A stretch of DNA of 49,842 nt from an uncultured Clostridia bacterium (GCA_944380855.1 CALWIW010000014.1:1-49842); one strand, 5' to 3'. Shown: positions 19,308 to 29,017, numbered from the stretch's first letter. Notes: generated from the sequence alone by a model not told the origin. Program-made: numbers and translations.

Positions 19308-21173
19308 TTAAATTAAAATAAATGCGGAGGAAAGAGGCGGAATATAAAGTTTTCCATTTTCCATACGTGTACCCATTAAAGGTGTGCCGGAGGCATAGCC
19401 CGGAGGACAGTCTATTTCTATTTCCTTATCCCCTGTGTTAAATCCGCAGAAAAGTCCCGTGTTTTCGTCGTGGCGAATGTAGGAAAGGAATTTTCCGTCG
19501 GAAAAGGCGTTGTGTATCTCACCTTCCCAAAGGGCGGTACAGACTTTTCTCATTTTGCCCAAGCCCTTGTACCAGTCAATAAGCTCCTGATTTTCGTAAT
19601 CCCATGGGAAGCACTGACGGTTAAAGGGGTCTTTATAGCCCTGCATTCCCGTTTCATCGCCGTAATAAATACATGGAAATCCCGGCAGTGTATACTGTAT
19701 ACCAGAAGCAATCTTCATAAGCTTTATGCCTTTGACGTATTCCTCATGATTTAAAAGCTTGTGTGCCTGCCAGTTTCTGTCACGTCCGTTTAAGGGTTCG
19801 CCGGCAAGAACTGTTATTGCTCTTTCCGTATCGTGGGTTGAAAGAAGATTCATAAGAACGTTTAATACAGGCTTTGGATAGTTTTCTACAACGGTCATTA
19901 TGGAGTTCATAACTATTAATGCGTCTGTTCCCTTGATGTAGTCTATAATTGCGTTGCGGAAAACATAGTTCATAACCGAGTCAAGTTCTTCACCAAGGAG
20001 AAATTTTCTTCTTGAACCGTAGCTTTCCTTGTTTGAGGCGTCTTCCCAAACCTCGCCTATTAAAAAGGCGTCGGGGTCGTAGTCTTTAATGTTGTCCCTT
20101 ATATTTTTTATAAACTCGTCGGGAAGTTCGTCAGCAACGTCAATTCTCCAGCCGCTGCTGCCTTTTTTCATCCATTTTCTGATTATTCCGTCCTTGCCGT
20201 TTATATATTCGCTGAAATTTGGGTCGGTTTCGTTTACCTCGGGCAGGGTGTAAAATCCCCACCATGAGCTGTAATTGTGGGGCCAGTTTGAGAATTTGTA
20301 CCAGCTGTAATAGGGTGAATTTTGGTCACGGAACGCTCCCCCGTCACCGTATTTTCCGCTGCGGTTAAAATAAATGCTGTCGGAGCCTGTGTGGGAGAAT
20401 ACACCGTCGTTTATTATGTGTATTCCAAGCTTTTTGGCTTCACTGCAAAGCTCTTCAAAGTCCTCCTCTGTGCCAAGCATAGGGTCGATTTTGCTGTAGT
20501 CCCCTGTGTCATAGCGGTGGTTTGAATAGGCTTCAAATATGGGGTTCAGATAAATGCAGGTGACTCCAAGCTCCGCAAGGTAAGGGAGCTTCATTGTTAT
20601 TCCCTTTAAATCACCCATGAAAAAGTCGTTGTTTGTTATTTCTCCCTGCTCGTTTGGCCACCATTTTGGCTGGGAATACCAGTTTTCGTTTATTGTAAGG
20701 TCGGTTCGTGTTATGTTCTTTCTTTCTCCGCTGAAATAAAATCTGTCAGGGAAAATCTGATACATGACTCCGCCTACGGGCCATTTCGGTGTTTTAAAAT
20801 CTTTTTTATAACAGGTAAGCTGCCATGATCTCCAGGGGGAACGGCTTAACTGGCTTTTTTCCTTGGGGTCGTCGGAGGGAACAATAAATCTCGGACCCTC
20901 TGCGGTGTTTATTTTAAAGCTGTACCAGTAAAGTCCCTCTTTTTCGGGAGTAAAGTCGCAGACCCAAAGTCCCGTTGTGTTGTCAAAGCCTATCTGCCAA
21001 AGCATATTTACAAAATTCCAGTCAGGGTCGTCATCATATTTTATGGCAAGCTGAGCCCTGCTGCACCTAAGCTCAGAGGGAACAAGTATTTGAAAATGAA
21101 CCTTTGTTCCCTTTTCTACAGCTCCGAAAGGACTTCTGTAAAAATAGCATTTAGAGTCAAATAAAGGATACAT
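19308..21173 (-). CDS. GH13 alpha-glycosidase (neopullulanase/cyclomaltodextrinase-like)
   Basis: A 621-residue cytoplasmic alpha-amylase-family enzyme without a signal peptide. Residues 1-125 look like an N-terminal beta-sandwich (CBM34/N-domain type). The catalytic barrel starts near VMYQIFPDRFY (137). Active-site regions: INDGVFSHT (256-262), nucleophile Asp345 in GWRIDVADE, acid/base Glu374 in LIGEVWED, and HD at 447-448 in STHDTE. A short beta domain closes the protein. It probably hydrolyses alpha-1,4 (perhaps alpha-1,6) bonds of maltodextrins. It follows glgP on the same strand, with a terminator between, fitting shared glycogen/maltodextrin breakdown. Exact specificity is uncertain. 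Confidence 0.9.
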   Translation of the reverse strand: MYPLFDSKCYFYRSPFGAVEKGTKVHFQILVPSELRCSRAQLAIKYDDDPDWNFVNMLWQIGFDNTTGLWVCDFTPEKEGLYWYSFKINTAEGPRFIVPSDDPKEKSQLSRSPWRSWQLTCYKKDFKTPKWPVGGVMYQIFPDRFYFSGERKNITRTDLTINENWYSQPKWWPNEQGEITNNDFFMGDLKGITMKLPYLAELGVTCIYLNPIFEAYSNHRYDTGDYSKIDPMLGTEEDFEELCSEAKKLGIHIINDGVFSHTGSDSIYFNRSGKYGDGGAFRDQNSPYYSWYKFSNWPHNYSSWWGFYTLPEVNETDPNFSEYINGKDGIIRKWMKKGSSGWRIDVADELPDEFIKNIRDNIKDYDPDAFLIGEVWEDASNKESYGSRRKFLLGEELDSVMNYVFRNAIIDYIKGTDALIVMNSIMTVVENYPKPVLNVLMNLLSTHDTERAITVLAGEPLNGRDRNWQAHKLLNHEEYVKGIKLMKIASGIQYTLPGFPCIYYGDETGMQGYKDPFNRQCFPWDYENQELIDWYKGLGKMRKVCTALWEGEIHNAFSDGKFLSYIRHDENTGLFCGFNTGDKEIEIDCPPGYASGTPLMGTRMENGKLYIPPLSSAFILI

Positions 21174-21202
21174 AGAATCACCCGAATTTATAAGATTTAA
21201 GA

Positions 21203-21234
21203 GAAAATATCCCGCCTTATGACGGGATATTTTC
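21203..21234 (-). terminator. Terminator between glgP and the GH13 gene
   Basis: A perfect 12-bp stem gaaaatatcccg / cgggatattttc (21203-21214 with 21223-21234) with an 8-nt loop, 20 nt past the glgP stop. Confidence 0.85.
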
Positions 21235-21254
21235 TATATTATGAAAAATTTGGT

Positions 21255-23657
21255 TTATTTGTTATCGTCAACAGGCTTTAAATTCCAAATGTTGTTGGCG
21301 TAATCTCTTATTGAACGGTCGGCAGCAAATATTCCTGCTCCGGCAATGTTCATAAGTGACATTTGGTTCCATTTCTTTTGGTCACCGTAAAGCTGTGATG
21401 CTTTCTGCTGTGCGAATGAATAATCGCCGAAGTCGGCAAGAACCATGTACGGGTCAACATTGAGAAGTGATGTTGCGATGTCAGAGAACTTGGAAGCGTT
21501 AATTTCATCTACGGCTGCTCTGATAATCTGATTGTTTCTGTAATAGTTGGACGGAACATAGCTCTGCTTCTTAATTCTTTCAACCTCAGGTGTGGTCATA
21601 CCAAAGAGAATAATATTTTCGTCGCCAACGGCCTGATGAATTTCTACGTTTGCACCGTCCAAAGTACCGATTGTAACAGCACCGTTTATCATAAACTTCA
21701 TGTTGCTTGTTCCTGATGCTTCTGTACCTGCAAGGGAAATCTGTTCGCTGAGTTCTGCGGCAGGAATAAGCTTCTCGGCAACTGTAACTCTGTAGTCCTC
21801 AAGATAAACAACCTTAAGCTTTTGGTTTACTCTCGGGTCGTTGTTGATTGTGTTTGCAAGATTTATGATAAACTGAATAATCTTCTTTGCAAAGTAGTAT
21901 CCCGGTGCAGCCTTTGCTCCGAAAATGTAGGTCTTTGGTTTAAACTCTGCGTTTGGATTGTTTCTGAGCCACTGATAAGTGGAAAGAATATGCAAAGCGT
22001 TCATAAGCTGTCTCTTGTACTCGTGAAGTCTTTTAACCTGTACGTCAAAAATTGAATCAGGGTCAACGATAATTCCGTTGTGCTTCTTGATATAGTCAGC
22101 CATGTAAATTTTGTTTTCTTTCTTTATCTCGGCAAGCTTTTTGAGAACCGACTCGTCGTCCTTAAACTTTTTAAGTTCTTCAAGCTTTGAAGCGTCTGTA
22201 ATATAACCGTCGCCGATAAGCTCTGTAATGAGAGATGAAAGCTTCGGGTTAGACTGGTTAAGCCAGCGTCTGTGAGCAATACCGTTTGTAACATTTGTAA
22301 ACTTGTAAGGTGTTACAGTGTAGTAATCGTGGAAAACAGTTTCCTTGAGGATTTCGCTGTGGAGGGCCGAAACGCCGTTTACCTTGTAGCTCGCCATAAC
22401 AGCAAGGTTTGCCATTCTTACAAAGCCCTCGTTTATTATAGCCATTCTGCCTACCTGATATCCGTCTATGCCTCTTGCGTGAAGCTCTGCACAGTAACGT
22501 CTGTTAAGCTCTTCAATAATCTGATAAATTCTCGGAAGAAGCTTTTTGAACATATCCTGGCTCCAGCACTCCAAAGCCTCTTTCATAACTGTATGGTTTG
22601 TATATGCTACTGAATTTGTAACAATATCCCATGCCTTATCCCAGCTGTATCCGCACTCGTCAAGGAGTATTCTCATAAGCTCGGGGATTGCAAGAACAGG
22701 GTGTGTATCGTTTAAGTGAAGTGTAACCTTTTCAGCAAAGTTTTCCATTGTCTTGTAAACTCTCAGGTGTCTGTTTACAATATCCTGAACAGTTGCACTT
22801 ACAAGGAAATACTGCTGTGTAAGACGGAGGCTCTTTCCTTCAGGGTGATTGTCGCCCGGATAGAGAACCTTTGTGATTGCCTCTGCCATAGCCTTTTGCT
22901 CCATGGCTCTTACATAATCTCCGCCGTTAAAGGCCTCCATATCAAAGGTTTTTGATTCGGCAGCCCAAAGTCTTAAACGGCTGATGCCCTTTCCGCCGTA
23001 TCCGGAAACAAGCATATCGTAAGGAATAGCGTTGATTTTTGTAGCGTCTTCAATTTCTACGCTGTGGTTTCCGCCTATCCAGAATTCCTTTACTCTGCCG
23101 TTAAAGGAAACCTCAACAGCCTTTTCAGGATGTGCGTGAAGCCATACGCTTCCGCCCGGGAGCCAGAAGTCAGGAAGCTCTGTCTGCCAGCCGTCAATGA
23201 GCTTCTGACTGAATATTCCGTATTCATATCTCAAAGAATATCCCATTGAAGGGTAGCTTTGTGATGCAAGACCGTCAAGGAAGCAGGCTGCAAGACGTCC
23301 CAAGCCGCCGTTTCCGAGACCTGCGTCAGGCTCCTGCTCGTAAACCTTGTCAAGAGAAATGCCGTAGCCCTTTAAAGATTCTTTAAGTGTATCCTCAAGA
23401 CCTAAGTTAAATATGTTATTTTTAAGGGATCTTCCCATAAGGAATTCCATGCAGAGGTAGTAAACCTGCTTTTTGCCCTGCTCGTTGGCTTCGTTTGTAA
23501 ACTCTTTATAGCCTTCGCTCATAAGGTCACGGCAAACAAGCACCGCAGCCTTGTAAAAATGCTCGTAAGTAGCCTCTTCGGGAGATACTCCGAAGTTGTG
23601 AGAAAGCTTTGCTCCTATTCTATCCGAAATTTGTTTAACAGTAAGATTGTAGTTCAT
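21255..23657 (-). CDS. glgP: Glycogen/starch/alpha-glucan phosphorylase
   Basis: A pyridoxal-phosphate enzyme that releases glucose-1-phosphate from alpha-1,4-glucans. From the ATG at 23657 the protein is 800 aa, normal for GlgP. A GTG at 23690 is in frame, but AGGAGG sits directly before 23657. Typical segments are YYLCMEFLMGRSL, DAGLGNGGLGRLAACFLD, NDTHPVLAIPELMR, the cofactor lysine in EASGTSNMKFMINGA, and TIGTLDGANVEI. It is first in the minus-strand pair with the GH13 enzyme. Confidence 0.97.
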   Translation of the reverse strand: MNYNLTVKQISDRIGAKLSHNFGVSPEEATYEHFYKAAVLVCRDLMSEGYKEFTNEANEQGKKQVYYLCMEFLMGRSLKNNIFNLGLEDTLKESLKGYGISLDKVYEQEPDAGLGNGGLGRLAACFLDGLASQSYPSMGYSLRYEYGIFSQKLIDGWQTELPDFWLPGGSVWLHAHPEKAVEVSFNGRVKEFWIGGNHSVEIEDATKINAIPYDMLVSGYGGKGISRLRLWAAESKTFDMEAFNGGDYVRAMEQKAMAEAITKVLYPGDNHPEGKSLRLTQQYFLVSATVQDIVNRHLRVYKTMENFAEKVTLHLNDTHPVLAIPELMRILLDECGYSWDKAWDIVTNSVAYTNHTVMKEALECWSQDMFKKLLPRIYQIIEELNRRYCAELHARGIDGYQVGRMAIINEGFVRMANLAVMASYKVNGVSALHSEILKETVFHDYYTVTPYKFTNVTNGIAHRRWLNQSNPKLSSLITELIGDGYITDASKLEELKKFKDDESVLKKLAEIKKENKIYMADYIKKHNGIIVDPDSIFDVQVKRLHEYKRQLMNALHILSTYQWLRNNPNAEFKPKTYIFGAKAAPGYYFAKKIIQFIINLANTINNDPRVNQKLKVVYLEDYRVTVAEKLIPAAELSEQISLAGTEASGTSNMKFMINGAVTIGTLDGANVEIHQAVGDENIILFGMTTPEVERIKKQSYVPSNYYRNNQIIRAAVDEINASKFSDIATSLLNVDPYMVLADFGDYSFAQQKASQLYGDQKKWNQMSLMNIAGAGIFAADRSIRDYANNIWNLKPVDDNK

Positions 23658-24209
23658 ACTATTTCCTCCTAAAATACGGCGGATAATCACGCTGTCGCCG
23701 CCGCTTGATTATAACAACAAAATTTTAATAATAAAATAAAAATATATGTTAACGTCCAGCCTATAAAAGGGGTGGAGCGACATATCGTATTATACTATAG
23801 GTTTAACTCAAATTCAATACCCTTAAAGCATTTTTTACGTAAAAAATACATTTTAACCGAAGAAATATAGGTATAAAATTTGTATAGTTTGCACAAATTA
23901 AATGTATATATTGGAATAACAGGGAAGATTGTCGTAGGAAATTTTATCCTTATTTTTCATATAAATTTATTTTATCCCCTGTATCAAAAGCAACTGTAAA
24001 GCCTTTTTTAATTGCTTTTTAAACCATGGCTGTTTATATATTTTTGGATATTATTTTTCCTTTTAATCATCTGTAAGTTAAAATGTTTTTTGCCTTTGGT
24101 TTGACGTAATTAAAAGAATGTATTATAATTGTTTCGTATAACAACCGTTGAAACTTTGGTTTTTTTGCGAAAAATATTATAAATCAAAGATAAGGAAAGG
24201 ACATGAGCT
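23658..24209. other. 552-nt divergent spacer between glgP and zapA
   Basis: AT-rich and without a convincing gene. It holds a possible minus-strand promoter for glgP (TTGAAT at 23812-23817, 17 nt, TATAAT at 23789-23794) and a clear plus-strand promoter for zapA at 24101-24129. A GC-richer patch, ggggtggagcgac, is at about 23769-23781. No 47-nt repeat is present, unlike most other long spacers here. Confidence 0.6.
24101..24129 (+). promoter_or_regulatory. Sigma-A-type promoter for zapA-U32
   Basis: TTGACG (24101-24106), 17-nt spacer, TATAAT (24124-24129), about 80 nt before zapA. Confidence 0.88.
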
Positions 24210-24731
24210 ATGAGTAAAAAAATTACAGTCACCCTTGCAGGCCAGATATTCACCATAATCAATCAGGACGATTTGAATTACGTTGAAGAAATTGCAGGTC
24301 AGGTGGACAGAAAAATTAAATACGTTCAAAGAGAAAACGAGCATTTCTCAATTACCGCCGCTGCCGTGCTTTCCTGTATGGATTTCTGCGACGATTTGAA
24401 CAAAATGCAGAAAGAAATTATTGACAGAAACAGAGAGCTTTTTGATGAAAAAGAAAAAAATTCTGTTTTAACCGAGCAGATTAAGGGCCTTATGAGTGAA
24501 ATTCAAACTCTTAAACTGAAGCTGGGCGAAACAGAAACAAAGGAAGAGGAAAATGTTTCAACAACTGAGGGCGCCTATGTTGAAAACCTTATAGACTCAG
24601 CCGATAAAAAAGAAAATGAACAGCAGACAGTAAATGAAGAAAATAAGCGTCCTGCAAAAAAAGAGTATGTTCCGAGAAACAACAGAAAAAGAAACAGAAA
24701 GAAAGCGGAAGATATAAATGAGCAGTCTTGA
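24210..24731 (+). CDS. zapA: Cell division protein ZapA
   Basis: ZapA binds FtsZ and bundles its filaments at the division site. Residues 1-100 match the family: KKITVTLAGQIFTIINQDD, YVEEIAGQVDRKI, and the AAAVLSCMDFCDDLNK helix, then a coiled coil. The remaining roughly 75 residues are a low-complexity Glu/Lys/Asn/Arg tail, so the protein (173 aa) is longer than the usual ZapA of about 90-110. AAAGGA precedes the ATG. It overlaps the next gene by 14 nt, so the two are translated from one message. Confidence 0.92.
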   Translation: MSKKITVTLAGQIFTIINQDDLNYVEEIAGQVDRKIKYVQRENEHFSITAAAVLSCMDFCDDLNKMQKEIIDRNRELFDEKEKNSVLTEQIKGLMSEIQTLKLKLGETETKEEENVSTTEGAYVENLIDSADKKENEQQTVNEENKRPAKKEYVPRNNRKRNRKKAEDINEQS

Positions 24732-26784
24732 GATACTTGCACCCTGCGGCGGCTTTGACAGCGTGGAAGCTGCGGTAAAATGCGGAGCAGACGCCGTTTA
24801 TCTTGGTGCAAAGGAGTTTTCCGCCAGAGCCTCGGCACATAATTTTGACTTTGAGGAAATGGAAAAAGCCGTAAAATACTGTCACCTTTGCGGAGTTAAG
24901 GTTTATCTTACCGCCAATACGGTAATTTTTGACGATGAGTGCGAAAAAGCTTTGAATACTGTTATTAAAGCTTCAAACGCAGGTATCGACGGAGTTATTG
25001 TGCAGGATTTCGGCCTTGTTTCCCTTATTAAAAGGTATGTTCCCCATCTTCCTCTCCACGGCTCCACTCAGATGAGCGTACATTCACCCTCAGGTGCGAA
25101 ATTTTTGGAAGAGCTGGGATTTAAAAGAGTTGTGCTGTCCCGCGAGCTTTCCATGGAGGAAATAAAGGAAATAAGAAAAGCCACATCTATGGAGCTTGAG
25201 GTCTTTGTTCACGGTGCTTTGTGTATGTGCGTTTCGGGTCAGTGCTATTTCAGTGCAATGCTTGGTTCAAGAAGCGGAAACCGGGGTGCCTGTGCTCAGC
25301 CCTGCCGTCTGCCCTTTTCGGTAAAGGGTAAAAACGGATATGCCTTAAGCCTTAAAGACAACAGTATTGTTGATTATCTTTCCGAGCTTGAAAAAATCGG
25401 TGTGAACTCCGCAAAAATAGAGGGAAGAATGAAACGTCCCGAGTATGTGGCGTCGGCTGTTACCGCCTGCCGTGAAAGCCTTGATTTAGGCTTTGTCACC
25501 GACAAAACAAGGCAGTATCTTACGGGAGTTTTCTCACGTTCGGGATTTACCGACGGATATTACAAAAACAAACGGGGCTATGATATGTTCGGCATAAGAA
25601 GAAAAGAGGACGTTACCTCGGCTTCCGAAAAGATGCTTGCTCAGATAAGAAACCTTTATAAGGAACAGCCTAAAAAAATTGCCCTTACGGCGGAATTTTC
25701 CCTTTCTCAGGGGGAATATCCCACCCTTACGGTATCCGACGGCACAAGCACTGTTTCAGTTAAAGGAGAAAGTGCGGGCGAAATTCCCTTAAAATCCCCT
25801 GTAAATGAAGAAAAAGTAAAAATACAGCTTGAAAAAACAGGCGGAACGCCTTACTTTTTTTCAAGTATAGATTTTAATATTTCAGAAAATGTTACTTTGC
25901 CTTTGTCGGCTATAAACAATATGAGAAGAAACGCCCTTGATATTCTTTCTGAAAAACGCAGTGAAAACAAAAATCCGATTTTGTCTTGTGTTACTCTGCC
26001 GCAGTTTAAACCTCACCAAAGAAAGGGTAATGACAAAAATTATGCCTTGTGGAAGTCACATAAGGCTGTGCCGGAGTTCTTTTCCGAATTTGACATAGTA
26101 TTTCTGCCTCTTTTTTCTGCGGAAGAAAAATTTATTTCCCTTTTAAATAAAGGCGTAACTGTTGGAGCGGAAATTCCCAGAGGAATGTTTTCCATGGATA
26201 AAAGAATTGAAAAAGCTCTGGAAACGCTTAAAGCTATTGGAATCAGGCACATTTTCGCCTCTAATATAGGGGCGGTTTACTTGGGCAGAAACCACGGTTT
26301 TATTGTTCACGGAGGTTTCGGACTGAACATAACAAACACATATGCTTTAAACTTTTTTAAGGAACAGGGACTTGAGGACGCCGAACTGAGCGTTGAGCTG
26401 TCTAAAGAGCGGATAAATTCTATTGGCGGAGATATTGACAGGGGAATTATGGTTTACGGTAAAATTCCTTTAATGCTTACAAGGAACTGTCCCGGCAAAA
26501 GTGCAGGAATTGATTGCAAAACCTGCAAAGGTACTTTGAAAATCCGTGACAGAAAAAAGGAAGATTTTGAGGTATTTTGCGACGGAACAAGCTGTGAAAT
26601 ACTAAATTGTAAAATATTAACGCTAATTGACAAGTTATCCACAATGTTTTCAACAGATGTTAAATACTATCGCTTTTATGTTGATAACTATGTTGAAACA
26701 GTGGAAAACCTTGAAGAATTCAAAGAAAACGCCATGTTAACAGAGAGGAAAACCAACGGATTATATTTGCGTGGTGTAAAATAA
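24718..26784 (+). CDS. U32-family protein (RlhA/TrhP-like RNA hydroxylation or U32 peptidase)
   Basis: A 688-residue protein starting LEILAPCGGFDSVEAAVKCGADAVYLG, the U32 family start, with the signature segment VFVHGALCMCVSGQCYFSAM and Cys at about 169, 171, 176, 192 and 196. The C-terminal part has a further cysteine set (NCPGKSAGIDCKTCKG). U32 members once called collagenases include RlhA and TrhP, which hydroxylate rRNA or tRNA, so an RNA-modification role is more likely than proteolysis. Pairing with zapA is common in Clostridia. DnaA-box-like sites lie in its last 150 nt. The exact subgroup is unsure. Confidence 0.88.
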   Translation: MSSLEILAPCGGFDSVEAAVKCGADAVYLGAKEFSARASAHNFDFEEMEKAVKYCHLCGVKVYLTANTVIFDDECEKALNTVIKASNAGIDGVIVQDFGLVSLIKRYVPHLPLHGSTQMSVHSPSGAKFLEELGFKRVVLSRELSMEEIKEIRKATSMELEVFVHGALCMCVSGQCYFSAMLGSRSGNRGACAQPCRLPFSVKGKNGYALSLKDNSIVDYLSELEKIGVNSAKIEGRMKRPEYVASAVTACRESLDLGFVTDKTRQYLTGVFSRSGFTDGYYKNKRGYDMFGIRRKEDVTSASEKMLAQIRNLYKEQPKKIALTAEFSLSQGEYPTLTVSDGTSTVSVKGESAGEIPLKSPVNEEKVKIQLEKTGGTPYFFSSIDFNISENVTLPLSAINNMRRNALDILSEKRSENKNPILSCVTLPQFKPHQRKGNDKNYALWKSHKAVPEFFSEFDIVFLPLFSAEEKFISLLNKGVTVGAEIPRGMFSMDKRIEKALETLKAIGIRHIFASNIGAVYLGRNHGFIVHGGFGLNITNTYALNFFKEQGLEDAELSVELSKERINSIGGDIDRGIMVYGKIPLMLTRNCPGKSAGIDCKTCKGTLKIRDRKKEDFEVFCDGTSCEILNCKILTLIDKLSTMFSTDVKYYRFYVDNYVETVENLEEFKENAMLTERKTNGLYLRGVK

Positions 26785-26824
26785 AGGAAAGTTTCCACTG
26801 TTTCCACAATAGGTATGTGGAAAA
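26635..26824. promoter_or_regulatory. DnaA-box-like cluster at the 3' end of the U32 gene
   Basis: A perfect TTATCCACA at 26635-26643, TGTTGATAA at 26679-26687, GTTTCCACA at 26800-26808 and TGTGGAAAA at 26816-26824. The 20 nt at 26678-26697 are repeated exactly at 46900-46919, in another such cluster. Binding by DnaA is inferred only from the motif. Confidence 0.45.
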
Positions 26825-26999
26825 CTTTTCAACTTTTTCCTTATCTTTGTAAAATTCCAAAGAAAAATTACCTAAAAGAATTAAAAATCGCAGTTTATGT
26901 ATTTTGAATTTTTTGTGTTTAAAATTTCATTATTATTGATTTTTGAATGTGCTGAGGGCGGAAAGTCAGGAAAGCATAATAAAAACAGGAGATTAAACC

Positions 27000-27440
27000 A
27001 TGAAGATAAAAGTAAAAAAATTAAATGAAAAGGCTGTTTTGCCCCAAAGAGCTACCGAAGGTTCGGCGGGAGCAGACCTTTTTGCCTGTACAGACCAACC
27101 GGTTGAAATAAATCCCGGTGAAATTAAGGTCATAAAAACGGGAATAGCCATAGAAATACCCGACAATAAGCACGCCGCCTTTGTTTATGCCAGAAGCGGC
27201 TTGGGTATAAAACACGGAATTTGCCTGAGTAACGGCGTTGGAGTTATTGACAGCGATTACCGCGGTGAAATCTGCGTGGGTCTTTGCAATATTTCCAAAA
27301 ATCCATATACAGTCGAGCCGGGAGAAAGAATTGCCCAGATGGTTATTATGCCCGTTGAATGTCCCGTATATGAGGAGTCACAGGAAATGAATTATACCGA
27401 AAGAGGAACGGGCGGTTTCGGCTCTACAGGTAAGTTTTAG
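27000..27440 (+). CDS. dut: dUTP diphosphatase
   Basis: It hydrolyses dUTP to dUMP, keeping uracil out of DNA and feeding thymidylate synthesis. The 146-residue trimeric-type protein shows all five motifs: AGADLFA (about 23-29), YARSGLGIKHG, the catalytic GVGVIDSDYRGE, GERIAQMVI, and the C-terminal RGTGGFGSTGKF. A strong AGGAG ribosome binding site precedes the ATG. It is a single gene with flanking spacers of 215 and 146 nt. Confidence 0.97.
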   Translation: MKIKVKKLNEKAVLPQRATEGSAGADLFACTDQPVEINPGEIKVIKTGIAIEIPDNKHAAFVYARSGLGIKHGICLSNGVGVIDSDYRGEICVGLCNISKNPYTVEPGERIAQMVIMPVECPVYEESQEMNYTERGTGGFGSTGKF

Positions 27441-27586
27441 CAAATATTGAACATAACGTCACAATATTTTTCTTCCTTTATTAAATATAGACAAAATTCA
27501 TAATATATATTTTCTATTAAATAAATGACTAAGCTCGTTGCAAATTTTGTGTGATTGTGATAAAATGGTACGAGAGGTATGATTTT

Positions 27587-28327
27587 ATGAGCCAGATAAT
27601 TGTTATGGCATCGGGAAAAGGAGGAACGGGAAAATCCACCGTTTCTGCCGGATTGTCGGTGTCCCTTGCGAAACAGGGTAAAAAGGTTTTGCTTATCGAC
27701 TGCGACTGCGGTATGAGAGGCCTTGACCTTATGCTGGGAGTTGAAAAGGACGTGGTTTTCGACGTGTCAGACGTGGTATGCGGAAACTGCGATTACAGCA
27801 AGGCTATTTACCAAGTTGAGGACGCAGGGGGACTTTATTTAATGTCCGCTCCCATTGATGCTTCAGAAGAGGTAAGCCCGTCGGTTATGAAGCAGATAAC
27901 CCAGGAACTTTCCGATAATTACGATTATATTTTGATTGACGCTCCCGCAGGCGTGGGAAGCTCTTTTGATACTGCTATAGAGCCGGCACAAAGGGCGGTT
28001 ATTGTGGTTAATGCAGAGCCTACCAGCGTCAGAGGCTGTCTTAATGTACGCAAAAAGCTAACAGATAAAGGTATTACAGACATAAGGCTGATTATCAACA
28101 GATTTAACGAAAGAAATTTCAGAACAATGGGTATATATAAGGATTTGGACGAGGTAATAGACGTCTGCAAAACCCAGCTTATCGGACTTGTTCCAGACGA
28201 TATAAGAATTGCCACCCTTATGCAAAGGGGCTGCGGCAAAGACTGCTGGTCGTCGGCAGGAGTTGTGTTTGACTGTATTGTTTCTAGAATTATGGGAATA
28301 AATGTTCCGCTGGCTTACGGAATGTAA
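27587..28327 (+). CDS. MinD-like ATPase of the ParA/MinD family
   Basis: A 246-residue deviant-Walker ATPase: KGGTGKST at 11-18, DCDCGMRGLDLMLG after it, and DYILIDAPAG. This is the MinD rather than ParA pattern. A GTG at 27551 is in frame, but AGAGG supports the ATG at 27587 giving MSQIIVMASGKGG. The protein ends SRIMGINVPLAYGM and lacks the basic amphipathic helix that anchors MinD to membranes. No minC or minE is in the window. It is followed by mgsA; minD beside mgsA occurs in other Clostridia. A division-site role is plausible but not shown. Confidence 0.85.
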   Translation: MSQIIVMASGKGGTGKSTVSAGLSVSLAKQGKKVLLIDCDCGMRGLDLMLGVEKDVVFDVSDVVCGNCDYSKAIYQVEDAGGLYLMSAPIDASEEVSPSVMKQITQELSDNYDYILIDAPAGVGSSFDTAIEPAQRAVIVVNAEPTSVRGCLNVRKKLTDKGITDIRLIINRFNERNFRTMGIYKDLDEVIDVCKTQLIGLVPDDIRIATLMQRGCGKDCWSSAGVVFDCIVSRIMGINVPLAYGM

Positions 28328-28441
28328 AAGTTTTTTGAAAGCTGTTATTTTGAATATCGTACCTTATATTATTAACTAAAGATTTATTTTTTTTTTCATA
28401 TATTAAATAGTCCGTATTTAATGAATTTGGAGGTTAAAGTT

Positions 28442-28837
28442 ATGAATATCGCAATTATTGCACACGACGAGAAAAAAGAGCTTATGGTTCAGTTTTGTAT
28501 TGCTTACTGCGGTGTTTTGAGCAGACATCACATTTGTGCTACAGATACAACGGGAAAGATTGTGTCCGAGGCAACAGGCTTGGAAATACAGAAGTTTTTG
28601 TCCGGAAGACAGGGCGGCGACCAGCAGATTGCCGCAAGAATTGCCTGCAACGAAATTGATATGCTTATTTTTCTCAGAGATCCTCTTAATCCAAAGCCTC
28701 ATGAGCCTAACGATATGAACCTTTTAAGACTTTGCGATATGCACAATATACCGGTTGCCACAAATATAGCCACTGCGGAGCTTCTTATCCACGGACTTGA
28801 AAGAGGCGACCTTGACTGGAGAAATATTTTGAAATAA
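28442..28837 (+). CDS. mgsA: Methylglyoxal synthase
   Basis: It converts dihydroxyacetone phosphate to methylglyoxal and phosphate, a bypass of lower glycolysis when phosphate is short. From the ATG at 28442, with GGAGG upstream, it is 131 aa. Key segments: [27 protein letters not shown], the active-site [14 protein letters not shown] and [19 protein letters not shown]-like earlier start has no support. A hairpin (28844-28872, ggaggggaaagc..gccttccctc) follows the stop. Confidence 0.95.
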   Translation: MNIAIIAHDEKKELMVQFCIAYCGVLSRHHICATDTTGKIVSEATGLEIQKFLSGRQGGDQQIAARIACNEIDMLIFLRDPLNPKPHEPNDMNLLRLCDMHNIPVATNIATAELLIHGLERGDLDWRNILK

Positions 28838-28843
28838 AAGCTA

Positions 28844-28945
28844 CGGAGGGGAAAGCAGTTTTGCCTTCCCTCTTTTGCGGTATAAAAAAAGTAAAAAATA
28901 TTCACAAGGGCTCTGCTGAAATTATTCGGCAGTCCCTTTGCTGTT
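28844..28945 (+). terminator. Two hairpins between mgsA and hisS
   Basis: gaggggaaagc pairs imperfectly with gccttccctc, followed by tttt (28846-28876). Then aagggctctgctgaa pairs imperfectly with ttcggcagtcccttt at about 28907-28941, also followed by T-rich sequence. Either could end the mgsA message; no T-box AGGGTGG motif is present before hisS. Confidence 0.65.
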
Positions 28946-29017
28946 TATATAGAATTTTATATTTTAATATTATTTTAAAAATAATAATTAGATTTAGAAA
29001 TAATTTGGAGGAAAAGT

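Noticed and set aside
27551-27586. GTG start 12 codons upstream for the MinD-like gene
   Set aside because: The extra residues are not MinD-like and the ATG at 27587 has the ribosome binding site.
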